From Streptomyces sp. YS415 (GTDB lineage Bacteria; Actinomycetota; Actinomycetes; Streptomycetales; Streptomycetaceae), in the NCBI RefSeq assembly GCF_023544665.1, contig NZ_JAMJFL010000003.1:1-64000 (forward strand): a DNA stretch of 64,000 nucleotides. Direction: 5' to 3'. Shown here piece after piece: positions 43,721 through 51,362 of this stretch. The notes below the pieces were generated by a model. That model was not told the origin of the DNA, made no database searches, and saw only the letters and a list, made by a program, of their open reading frames with translations. Position numbers and translations under genes: made by a program. How positions within the stretch are numbered: the first letter of the stretch is position 1; each line of letters opens with the position of its first letter.

Positions 43721-44536
43721 GTGACCAACCCCCTCCACACGGACCTGCTCCGGCTCGCCCGGCAGGCCGCGCGCCGCGCGGGCGACCTGCTGCGGGACGG
43801 CCGGCCGGCCGATCTCGCGGTGGCCAGGACCAAGTCGAGCCCGATCGACGTGGTCACCGAGATGGACATCGCCGCCGAGAAGCTGATCACCGACCTGATC
43901 TCCGATCGGCGCCCCGACGACGGCTTCCTCGGGGAGGAGGGCGCCTCCACCGAGGGCACCAGCGGGATCCGCTGGGTGATCGACCCCCTCGACGGCACGG
44001 TCAACTACCTGTACGGCCTGCCGACCTGGGCCGTCTCCATCGCCGCCGAGCAGGACGGCGAGACGGTGGTCGGGGTCGTCGCCGCCCCGATGCGCGGGGA
44101 GACGTACCACGCGGTCCGCGGCGCGGGCGCCTTCGCCACCGGTGCCTGGGAGGGCGAGCGCCCCCTGGCCTGCCGCCCGGCGCCGCCGCTGGAGCAGGCG
44201 CTGGTCTCCACCGGCTTCAACTACGTGACCGGGGTCCGCGTCCACCAGGCCGAGATCGCCCACCGGCTGATCCCGCTGCTGCGGGACATCCGGCGCTCCG
44301 GCTCGGCGGCGGTCGACCTGTGCGACGTGGCCGCGGGCCGGCTGGACGGCTACTACGAGCGGGGCCTGCACCCCTGGGACCTCGCGGCGGGCGACCTGAT
44401 CGCCCGGGAAGCGGGCGCCGTCACCGGTGGACGGCCCGGAGAGGGCCCCACGGGCGACCTGGCGATTGCCGCCACCCCGGGCGTCTTCGAGCCCCTCCAG
44501 CGGCTGCTGGAGGACTTCGGCGCCTGGCACGACTGA
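43721..44536 (+). CDS. Inositol monophosphatase-family phosphatase
   Basis: A 271-aa Mg-dependent, Li-sensitive phosphatase. Metal-binding motifs: GEEG (about 69-72), DPLDGTVNY (about 86-94) and HPWDLAAG (about 208-215). Substrates could be inositol phosphates, histidinol phosphate or PAP; not decided by sequence. GTG 43721 has GAGGAG four bases upstream; ATG 43709, which overlaps the hemH stop as ATGA, is an alternative adding four residues. It is co-transcribed with hemH. Confidence 0.88.
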   Translation: MTNPLHTDLLRLARQAARRAGDLLRDGRPADLAVARTKSSPIDVVTEMDIAAEKLITDLISDRRPDDGFLGEEGASTEGTSGIRWVIDPLDGTVNYLYGLPTWAVSIAAEQDGETVVGVVAAPMRGETYHAVRGAGAFATGAWEGERPLACRPAPPLEQALVSTGFNYVTGVRVHQAEIAHRLIPLLRDIRRSGSAAVDLCDVAAGRLDGYYERGLHPWDLAAGDLIAREAGAVTGGRPGEGPTGDLAIAATPGVFEPLQRLLEDFGAWHD

Positions 44537-44558
44537 CCGCGTCCGGCACAGCACGAGA

Positions 44559-44593
44559 GCGGGCCCCCGGCGCTGGATTCGCCGGGGGCCCGC
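44559..44593 (+). terminator. Terminator after the hemH operon
   Basis: GCGGGCCCCCGGCG (44559-44572) pairs perfectly with 44580-44593 over a seven-base loop. It also faces the convergent small gene. Confidence 0.85.
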
Positions 44594-44612
44594 CCCTGTG
44601 TGCACGTGCTGG

Positions 44613-44786
44613 TCAGACGCTGTACGCGTTGACTTCCACGCCGTGCTCCGCGGCGAGGCGGCGCAGGTCGTCGAGCTCGCCCTGCTCCACCTCGACGAGG
44701 AAGTCGTCGCCCTCGTCGCGGGCCCGCGTCAGGTCGGACTCGGTCGCCCTTATGCGCTGCAGAAGCCCTGCGGTGAATGCGTCCAT
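44613..44786 (-). CDS. Small helical protein, unknown (57 aa)
   Basis: I do not recognise a function. MDAFTAGLLQRIRATESDL then a charged helical region rich in Arg, Asp and Glu, ending VEVNAYSV; it looks like a short coiled coil. Start ATG 44786 with GAGGGG upstream. Similar short proteins are conserved before cutRS in Streptomyces. Single gene between two convergent/divergent neighbours. Confidence 0.72.
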   Translation of the reverse strand: MDAFTAGLLQRIRATESDLTRARDEGDDFLVEVEQGELDDLRRLAAEHGVEVNAYSV

Positions 44787-45202
44787 GCTGTGCCCCCTCG
44801 TCCTGGGTCGTGGGTCGGTGGCACCGGGGTGTGCCGTTCGGAAGGGGCGATCACGTCTCCTGTGGGTGCCCAGCGCTGCCCCTGCCGGGCGGCGACGGTG
44901 CCGGACATCCACGACCGCTCTGCGGAAAGCGGATTGCCGCGTACCGCATGGTGGTGCGGCACAAGCGGAGCGTGATCGCGGGGTGTAAAGCCGTCCTCCC
45001 CCTGCTCTCCCTCACGGAAACCTCAACCCCCGCGGAAAATCCCGCATTCCCGGGGCCTCCCAGCAGCCCCGCGGGCGCCCCTCACCCGTCTTACCGCCGA
45101 CTTATGGCCGAAAAGGGCAGGATGGAGGCCCACACCCCACCAGACCCCTGCTCGAGCGCCCCAGCGGCGCTATGCGAGTGGACCTCAGGAAGGAACAGCG
45201 AC
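44787..45202. other. Divergent region upstream of cutRS
   Basis: About 415 bases. CAGGAT at 45117-45122 is a likely -10 for cutR, about 80 bases before its start. GCCGCGTACCGC and GTGGTGCGG near 44935-44960 are GC-rich inverted-repeat-like. No clear operator. Confidence 0.45.
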
Positions 45203-45856
45203 GTGCGCGTACTCGTCGTCGAGGACGAGCAACTGCTCGCCGATGCGGTGGCCACCGGACTGCGCCGGGAGGCCATGGCCGTCGACGTCGTGTACGACGG
45301 TGCGGCCGCCCTGGAGCGCATCGGCGTCAACGACTACGACGTGGTCGTCCTCGACCGTGACCTCCCGCTCGTGCACGGCGACGACGTCTGCCGCAAGGTC
45401 GTCGAACTCGGCATGCCCACCCGCGTGCTGATGCTCACCGCCTCCGGCGACGTGAGCGACCGGGTCGAGGGCCTGGAGATCGGCGCCGACGACTATCTCC
45501 CCAAGCCCTTCGCCTTCAGCGAGCTGACGGCACGCGTGCGCGCCCTCGGCCGCCGCACCAGCGTGCCGCTGCCGCCCGTCCTGGAGCGCGCCGGGATCAA
45601 GCTCGACCCCAACCGCCGCGAGGTCTTCCGCGACGGCAAGGAAGTCCAGCTCGCCCCCAAGGAGTTCGCCGTCCTGGAGGTGCTGATGCGCAGCGAGGGC
45701 GCGGTCGTCTCGGCGGAGCAGCTGCTGGAGAAGGCCTGGGACGAGAACACCGACCCGTTCACCAACGTCGTCCGGGTCACCGTCATGACACTGCGCCGCA
45801 AGCTGGGCGAGCCCCCCGTCATCGTCACCGTCCCCGGCTCCGGCTACCGGATCTGA
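45203..45856 (+). CDS. cutR: Response regulator CutR
   Basis: A 217-aa OmpR-family regulator. Receiver with acidic residues Glu7/Asp8, phospho-acceptor Asp51 in VVVLDRDLP, conserved Lys in LPKPF; winged helix C-terminus (about 125-217; NVVRVTVMTLRRKLG). It pairs with CutS. CutRS was first linked to copper/melanin and actinorhodin and later to control of secreted chaperone-proteases under envelope protein stress. GTG 45203 has AGGAAGGAA upstream. cutS starts seven bases after its stop. Confidence 0.93.
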   Translation: MRVLVVEDEQLLADAVATGLRREAMAVDVVYDGAAALERIGVNDYDVVVLDRDLPLVHGDDVCRKVVELGMPTRVLMLTASGDVSDRVEGLEIGADDYLPKPFAFSELTARVRALGRRTSVPLPPVLERAGIKLDPNRREVFRDGKEVQLAPKEFAVLEVLMRSEGAVVSAEQLLEKAWDENTDPFTNVVRVTVMTLRRKLGEPPVIVTVPGSGYRI

Positions 45857-45862
45857 TCCCCC

Positions 45863-47098
45863 ATGGCCGCGACCCCCGTACCGCCCCAGGCGCCCCCCAA
45901 GCCGACCTGGGACCCGAGACGGCCGGTGCAGCCCTTCCCCTGGCTGCGCCCCACCATCCGGATACGGCTCACCCTGCTCTACGGCGGCATGTTCCTGATC
46001 GCCGGCATCCTGCTGCTGTCGATCATCTACCTGCTCGCCGCGAGCGCGCTGAACGTCGGCAGCGACCTGCCCTTCCGGGTCCTGTCCGGCGAGGTCTCCA
46101 GTGACATGTGCAACATGCGGGCCGCCAAGATTCCCGCGGACGAGCTCAACCGCGCGCTCAACGAGTGCGTGAACGAACAACGCCAGCACGCCCTGGACAC
46201 CCTGCTCAGCCGCTCCCTGCTGGCCCTGCTCGGCCTCGCCGTGATCGCCTTCGCCTTCGGCTACGCGATGGCGGGCCGCGTCCTGTCGCCGCTCGGCCGG
46301 ATCACCCGCACCGCCCGCGCGGTGGCAGGCTCCGACCTGTCCCGGCGGATCGAGCTGGACGGCCCGGACGACGAGCTGAAGGAGCTGGCGGACACCTTCG
46401 ACGACATGCTGGAGCGCCTCCAGCGGGCCTTCACCGCGCAGCAGCGCTTCGTCGGCAACGCCTCGCACGAGCTGCGCACCCCGCTCGCGATCAACCGCAC
46501 CCTGCTGGAAGTGCACCTGTCCGACCCGGACGCCCCCGTGGAGCTCCAGCAGCTCGGCAAGACCCTGCTGGCCACCAACGAGCGCAGCGAGCAGCTCGTG
46601 GAGGGCCTGCTGCTGCTCGCGCGCAGCGACAACCAGATCGTCGAGCGCAAGCCGGTGGACCTCGCGGAGGTGGCCGAGCAGGCCGTCGACCAGGTGCACG
46701 GCGAGGCCGAGGCCAAGGGCGTGGAGATGCGCGGCAAGCGGGACCCCGCGGTGGTCCAGGGCAACGGCGTCCTGCTGGAGCGGATCGCCCTGAACCTCGT
46801 GCAGAACGCCGTGCGGTACAACGTCCCCGAGGGCGGCTGGGTCGAGGTCACCACCGAGCTCCAGCACGGCCAGGCGGTGCTGGTGGTGTCCAACACGGGG
46901 CCGGTCGTCCCGGCGTACGAGATCGACAATCTCTTCGAGCCGTTCCGGCGGCTGCGTACCGAGCGGACCGGCAGCGACAAGGGCGTCGGGCTCGGGCTGT
47001 CCATCGCCCGGTCCGTGGCCCGGGCGCACGGCGGTCACATCGCGGCACAGCCGCGCGAGGGCGGTGGTCTGGTGATGAGAGTCGCCCTGCCGGTCTGA
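45863..47098 (+). CDS. cutS: Sensor kinase CutS
   Basis: A 411-aa histidine kinase: membrane helices 35-61 and 115-137, a short extracytoplasmic sensor (62-114) with just two Cys (Cys83 and Cys102), HAMP, phospho-acceptor His202 in NASHELRTPL, and HATPase motifs NLVQNAVRYN and GVGLGLSIARS. The two Cys fit a redox-switchable disulfide, as reported for CutS. A TGA-spanning inverted repeat (47089-47105) may end transcription. Confidence 0.93.
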   Translation: MAATPVPPQAPPKPTWDPRRPVQPFPWLRPTIRIRLTLLYGGMFLIAGILLLSIIYLLAASALNVGSDLPFRVLSGEVSSDMCNMRAAKIPADELNRALNECVNEQRQHALDTLLSRSLLALLGLAVIAFAFGYAMAGRVLSPLGRITRTARAVAGSDLSRRIELDGPDDELKELADTFDDMLERLQRAFTAQQRFVGNASHELRTPLAINRTLLEVHLSDPDAPVELQQLGKTLLATNERSEQLVEGLLLLARSDNQIVERKPVDLAEVAEQAVDQVHGEAEAKGVEMRGKRDPAVVQGNGVLLERIALNLVQNAVRYNVPEGGWVEVTTELQHGQAVLVVSNTGPVVPAYEIDNLFEPFRRLRTERTGSDKGVGLGLSIARSVARAHGGHIAAQPREGGGLVMRVALPV

Positions 47099-47509
47099 GA
47101 CCGGCCGCACGGCGGAGATCGACAAGGCGACACTCGGACATGTTCGCTTTGCGCGGAATTTTCTGGACGTGCCGCACGAGGTACCGTGTGTGATCGATCA
47201 CAAGGGCGAATTTCCGGCCATCTACTCTCCGTGATCATGCAACCCGCCGGAAAGCCGGGAAAATCCGGGTTTTCGGGGGTCCTGATCACGGGAAGTACAC
47301 GGTGAGACGCCTTTGAAGTGCGGCATTGGGACCGTGTACGGTCCGCATCGCCATCCAAGCCGATCACTCTTGAGGAGTCCGGTTGGGTGTCGATTGAGTA
47401 ACAGACCTTGATGTGAGGCAAAATCTCCGCCTCGGGTCGGGCACAAGTCCGGCCTCTCACGCGTTACGTGCGCTGGAGACACCGCAGACACCCAGAGGGG
47501 GAGAGCGAC
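47099..47509. other. Intergenic region upstream of the DUF4193 gene
   Basis: About 410 bases. TGTGATCGATCACA (47189-47202) is a perfect 14-bp palindrome, and GATCA-type motifs recur at about 47232, 47283 and 47363. TTGATG (47409-47414) with AAAATC (47422-47427) may be promoter parts. A long leader is likely because the start codon lies about 80 bases further on. Confidence 0.5.
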
Positions 47510-47806
47510 ATGGCAACGGATTACGACACCCCACGCAAGACCGACGACGACGTCGACTCGGACAGCCTTGAAGAGCTCAAGGCCCGCCGGAACGACAAGT
47601 CGACCTCCGCAGTGGACGTCGACGAATTCGAGGCCGCGGAAGGCCTCGAGCTGCCCGGCGCGGACCTCTCGAACGAGGAGCTGGCCGTCCGGGTGCTGCC
47701 CAAGCAGCAGGACGAGTTCACTTGCATGAGCTGCTTCCTGGTGCACCACCGCAGCCAGCTGGCCCGGGAGAAGAACGGTCAGCCGATCTGCCGCGACTGC
47801 GACTGA
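47510..47806 (+). CDS. DUF4193 zinc-ribbon-like protein
   Basis: A 98-aa acidic protein conserved in actinobacteria. CMSC (about 74-77) and CRDC (about 94-97) are two CxxC knuckles that should bind one zinc. The acidic N-terminal half (DSDSLEELKARRND, VDVDEFE) resembles partners of RNA polymerase or ribosomes, but function is not known to me. Start ATG 47510 with GAGGGGGAGAG upstream. Confidence 0.88.
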   Translation: MATDYDTPRKTDDDVDSDSLEELKARRNDKSTSAVDVDEFEAAEGLELPGADLSNEELAVRVLPKQQDEFTCMSCFLVHHRSQLAREKNGQPICRDCD

Positions 47807-47819
47807 GGGCGGGTCGGCC

Positions 47820-48761
47820 GTGACTGGCTCGACCCCTCCCTGGAAGCGCCGCTTCCCCGGCCGGGGAGCGGACCAAGGGCCGCCCGGCGGCCCCTTCGGC
47901 GCGCGTGACGACGGGCGAGGCTCATCCGCTGACGGATCGGCCTCGCTCGAACCGGCGGCCGGCTCCGGCAATCCGCCGGTGCCGGCTCAGCCTCCGGCTC
48001 CCGTCGCCCGGCGGCGGGCCGCGGTGATCCGGGAGAAGGCCGCGGAAGGCGTCCGCAAGGGCGGCAGCCGCGCGAAGGCGGGCCTCGCCCACCTCGCCGA
48101 CCGGATCATCGAGAACGCCCCGCGAGTGCCCGTACGGGACCTCGCGACCCTGCGCAGACAGTTCCCGGGGCTCGGCCCCGAACAGCTCGCCGACAAGCTC
48201 GTGGCGGGCGCGATGACCGCGACGTCCACCGTCGGGGCGGGCGTCGGTGCGGCGGCGATGCTGCCCGTGCCGCCGGCCATGCCGGCGGAGCTGGCCGCGG
48301 AGGTCACCGGAGTGGCCGCGATCGAGCTGAAGCTGATCGCCGAACTCCACGAGGTCTACGGCGTACGCCCGCCGGGGAACCTCAAACAGCGCTCCACCGC
48401 CTACCTGGACTCCTGGTCGGGGGAGCGCGGCATCGACGTGACCAAGCCGACGACCGTCAGCACGGCGCTGAACACCCACATGAAGCACCAGATGCGCCAG
48501 CAGATCATGAAGCGCATGGTGCGCAACCTGCCGAACCTGATGCCGTTCATGGTCGGTGCGGCCGTGGGCGCGCTGATGAACCGCCGGGACACCAAGAAGC
48601 TGGCCGACCGGATCCGCGCGGACCTGCGCCGGATCCAGGTGCCCTGGGACGCGCTGGCCGATCTCCCGCCGCTGGAGGCACCGGCCGATCCGCTGACGGT
48701 GGGGGATGTCGCGAAGGAGATCCGCCCCGGACGTCCCTGGCGCGGGCGGTCAGGGGGATGA
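47820..48761 (+). CDS. Membrane-associated protein, EcsC-like features
   Basis: A 313-aa protein: disordered Pro/Gly-rich N-terminus (1-65), a basic helix, and a hydrophobic hairpin region (AMTATSTVGAGVGAAAMLPV, about 121-160) followed by ELKLIAELHEVYG; a second hydrophobic stretch (LPNLMPFMVGAAVGALMNRR) is near 243. The hydrophobic Gly/Ala hairpin and the Pro-x-Pro motif resemble EcsC-family proteins, but similarity is weak and function unknown. Start GTG 47820, 13 bases after the DUF4193 stop, so probably co-transcribed. Confidence 0.65.
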   Translation: MTGSTPPWKRRFPGRGADQGPPGGPFGARDDGRGSSADGSASLEPAAGSGNPPVPAQPPAPVARRRAAVIREKAAEGVRKGGSRAKAGLAHLADRIIENAPRVPVRDLATLRRQFPGLGPEQLADKLVAGAMTATSTVGAGVGAAAMLPVPPAMPAELAAEVTGVAAIELKLIAELHEVYGVRPPGNLKQRSTAYLDSWSGERGIDVTKPTTVSTALNTHMKHQMRQQIMKRMVRNLPNLMPFMVGAAVGALMNRRDTKKLADRIRADLRRIQVPWDALADLPPLEAPADPLTVGDVAKEIRPGRPWRGRSGG

Positions 48762-48816
48762 CCTGCTTCGGGTCCCCTGTTCCGGGGAGCCTTCGACCCT
48801 GTGTGCCAGGCGGCCG

Positions 48817-49275
48817 CTAGGCCGCCTTCGCCGCCGCGATGGCCTCCGCCAGGGCCTCCGGCTGCCGCGTCGACAGGTACAGGTACGGCGTCGGGTCCTC
48901 GGGGTCGGTGACCTCCACCCGCAGCGCCGTCGGGATGTAGGCCCGCAGCAGCAGGAAGGCGCGGGTGTCGGCCTTGTACGTGCGCCAGGCCCGGGCCTCC
49001 TCGCGGTCCAGGACCTCCGCCTCGCCGAGCGCCGTGACCGGGATCTTCGCGTCGCCCGCGATCAGCGAGCCGCCCACCACCCGGATCCGGACCGCGCCGT
49101 AGGAACTGGCCACCACGGCCGCCGCGGCCGTGCCGCCGACCAGTCCGCCGAGCGTCGGCAGGGTGCCGAAGGGCAGCAGGATCAGCGCCAGCGAGAAGCC
49201 GGCCAGCAGCGACACCAGCCACCACGAGCGGGGGGTGGTGAGGCGTTCTTCGTACGGGGTGGCGGAGAGCTGCAT
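48817..49275 (-). CDS. DUF3093 membrane protein
   Basis: A 152-aa protein with two N-terminal membrane helices (about 17-36 and 41-62) and a PH-like beta domain (65-150; WRTYKADTRAFLLLRAY). Function unknown. ATG 49275. It is divergent from the thioesterase gene across about 58 bases and converges on the EcsC-like gene. Confidence 0.85.
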   Translation of the reverse strand: MQLSATPYEERLTTPRSWWLVSLLAGFSLALILLPFGTLPTLGGLVGGTAAAAVVASSYGAVRIRVVGGSLIAGDAKIPVTALGEAEVLDREEARAWRTYKADTRAFLLLRAYIPTALRVEVTDPEDPTPYLYLSTRQPEALAEAIAAAKAA

Positions 49276-49333
49276 GGATCCAAGCTTGGCACGGTGTCCG
49301 GAAGGCGCCGACGCGCGGGTAAGGTCTGCGGCT

Positions 49334-49918
49334 GTGAGTGGTACATCCGCAAACCTTCAGCCCCCGGCCGACGCCGTGAAACCGGTCCGGCACCCGGACG
49401 CCCCCGCGCCCGGTGAACTGCTCGGCGCGCACTACGGCCAGTGTTTCGGCTGCGGCGGCGAGCAGCCGCACGGGCTGCACCTCCAGGCGCGGGCGGGTGA
49501 AGGGGTCACCCTCACCGCCGAGTTCACCGTGCGCCCCGAGCACCAGGGCGCGCCGGGCCTCGCGCACGGCGGCATCCTCGCGACCGCGCTCGACGAGACC
49601 CTCGGTTCGCTGAACTGGCTGCTGCGGACCATTGCCGTGACCGGGCGCCTGGAGACCGACTTCCGGCTGCCCGTGCCGGTCGGCACCGTGCTGCATCTGC
49701 AGGCCGAGGTGACCGCGGTGGCCGGGCGGAAGATCTACTGCACCGCCACCGGACGCGTCGGCGGCCCCGAAGGGCCCGTCGCCGTCCGCGCCGACGGGCT
49801 CTTCATCGAGGTCAAGGTCGACCACTTCATCGACAACGGCCGCCAGGAGGAGATCCAGGCGGCCATGAGCGACCCGGACCAGGTGCGGCGGGCCCGCGCC
49901 TTCGAGGTGAACCCGTGA
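49334..49918 (+). CDS. Hot-dog fold thioesterase (PaaI-like)
   Basis: A 194-aa acyl-CoA thioesterase-like protein. The hot-dog domain (about 45-165) contains HGGILATALDETLGSL, where the Asp/Glu of ALDE is the family's catalytic region. GQCFGCGGEQPHGLHL near 36-51 is the N-terminal extension typical of this subfamily, with a CxxC that could bind metal. GTG 49334 is supported by TAAGGT (49320-49325), a leaderless -10. It overlaps dut by the GTGA at 49915-49918. Confidence 0.87.
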   Translation: MSGTSANLQPPADAVKPVRHPDAPAPGELLGAHYGQCFGCGGEQPHGLHLQARAGEGVTLTAEFTVRPEHQGAPGLAHGGILATALDETLGSLNWLLRTIAVTGRLETDFRLPVPVGTVLHLQAEVTAVAGRKIYCTATGRVGGPEGPVAVRADGLFIEVKVDHFIDNGRQEEIQAAMSDPDQVRRARAFEVNP

Positions 49919-50466
49919 GCCGTGACCCCTTGAACGTGCTGATCCGCCGCGTCGACCCGGACGTACCGCTGCCGTCGTACGCGCATCCCGGCGACGCCGG
50001 CGCGGATCTGCGCACCACCGAAGCCCGCGAACTGGCGCCGGGGGAGCGCGCGGTGCTGCCGACGGGGGTGTCTGTGGCGCTCCCTGAGGGGTACGCGGCC
50101 TTCGTGCACCCACGATCCGGTCTGGCCGCCCGCTGCGGTGTCGCCCTGGTGAATGCCCCGGGGACGGTTGATGCCGGGTACCGTGGGGAGATCAAGGTGA
50201 TCGTGGTGAATCTCGACCCGCGCGAGTCCGTGCGGTTCGAGCGCTTCGACCGGATTGCCCAACTGGTCGTCCAGCAGGTCGAGAGGGTCCGCTTCCAGGA
50301 GGTCGCGGAGCTTCCCGGCTCGGCGCGGGCCGAGGGGGGCTTCGGGTCCACCGGTGGGCACGCCGCCGTGGACGGCGAGCCCGGCACAAGCGGTCAGGCC
50401 GCCGAGGGCGGCACGACGGGTGGGACTAGATACGCTTCGGTCGTATCCGACCGGGAAGGACAGTGA
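49915..50466 (+). CDS. dut: dUTPase
   Basis: A 183-aa trimeric dUTP pyrophosphatase that makes dUMP and keeps uracil out of DNA. Motifs: I HPGDAGADLRT, II HPRSGLAAR, III NAPGTVDAGYRGE, IV RIAQLVVQ, V RAEGGFGSTGGH. The C-terminus extends about 40 residues beyond motif V, longer than usual and low in complexity. Translational coupling to the thioesterase gene upstream; the DUF3710 gene follows after one base. Confidence 0.95.
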   Translation: MSRDPLNVLIRRVDPDVPLPSYAHPGDAGADLRTTEARELAPGERAVLPTGVSVALPEGYAAFVHPRSGLAARCGVALVNAPGTVDAGYRGEIKVIVVNLDPRESVRFERFDRIAQLVVQQVERVRFQEVAELPGSARAEGGFGSTGGHAAVDGEPGTSGQAAEGGTTGGTRYASVVSDREGQ

Positions 50467-50467
50467 C

Positions 50468-51229
50468 GTGTTCGGACGTCGCAAGAAGAAGGGTGCCGCC
50501 GAGGACGCGGCCGGCGAGCCCGAGCAGGTCGTCGACGGCGTCGACACCGAGGCGGACGACGAGGGCACGCGCGAGCGCGTGCGGCTGGAGCCGGAGCCGC
50601 GGCCCGACGGACCGTGGGACAGCACCGAGGTGCGCGAGCCCGGCGAGGGCCGGGTCGACCTGGGCGGGCTCTTCGTGCCCGGAGTCGAGGGCATGGAGCT
50701 GCGGGTCGAGGTCGCGGGCGACGCGATCGTCGCGGCGACCGTCGTCCTGCGTGACAGCGCCATCCAGCTGCAGGCCTTCGCCGCCCCCAAGCGCGAGGGC
50801 ATCTGGGGCGAGGTGCGCGAGGAGATCGGCTCCGGCATCACCCAGCAAGGCGGCATCATCGACGAGGTCGAGGGTCCGCTGGGCTGGGAGCTGCGGGCGC
50901 AGGTCCCGGTGCAGCTGCCGGACGGCACGGGCGGCTTCCAGGTCGTGCGGTTCGTCGGTGTGGACGGTCCGCGCTGGTTCCTGCGCGGAGTGATCTCCGG
51001 CCAGGGCGCGGTGCAGCCGCAGGCGGCCGGGCTGCTGGAGCAGATCTTCCGGGACACGGTCGTGGTCCGCGGCGAGGGCCCGATGGCGCCCCGCGACCCG
51101 ATCGTCCTGAAGCTGCCGAACGACGCCCAGATGGTCCCCGAGGGGGTCCAGCAGGAGGACGCCGGATCCCGGTTCTCCGGCGGCATGGGGCAGTTGCAGC
51201 GCGGACCGGAGATCACCGAGGTCCGCTAG
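50468..51229 (+). CDS. DUF3710 family protein
   Basis: A 253-aa acidic actinobacterial protein of unknown function. Basic start (FGRRKKKG), acidic disordered stretch to about 55, then a beta-rich domain (VDLGGLFVPGVEGMELRVEV, RDPIVLKLPN). It is nearly always next to dut and upstream of a DUF3159/OB-fold pair in actinobacteria; here those lie at 56-57.6 kb, separated by a KdpDE block. Start GTG 50468 with GGAAGGA upstream; a terminator follows. Confidence 0.9.
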   Translation: MFGRRKKKGAAEDAAGEPEQVVDGVDTEADDEGTRERVRLEPEPRPDGPWDSTEVREPGEGRVDLGGLFVPGVEGMELRVEVAGDAIVAATVVLRDSAIQLQAFAAPKREGIWGEVREEIGSGITQQGGIIDEVEGPLGWELRAQVPVQLPDGTGGFQVVRFVGVDGPRWFLRGVISGQGAVQPQAAGLLEQIFRDTVVVRGEGPMAPRDPIVLKLPNDAQMVPEGVQQEDAGSRFSGGMGQLQRGPEITEVR

Positions 51230-51244
51230 ACAGCCATGAGCGAG

Positions 51245-51275
51245 AGGGCCGTACCCCCGAGGGGTGCGGCCCTTT
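51245..51275 (+). terminator. Terminator of the dut operon
   Basis: AGGGCCGTACCCC (51245-51257), loop CGA, then GGGGTGCGGCCCT (51261-51273) with one T-G pair, followed by TT. Confidence 0.88.
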
Positions 51276-51362
51276 CCCGTGCGCGTCAGGGTTGCGTCAA
51301 GGTCGCCCCGGCCGGCGCACCCGGTGGCAAATGCCGGGTTTGCGGGTCGTAAGGTCGACGCT

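Noticed and set aside
47089..47105. Terminator of cutS
   Set aside because: GCCGGTCT-G-AGACCGGC has a one-base centre, too tight for a hairpin loop without losing pairs; left as a note in the cutS entry.
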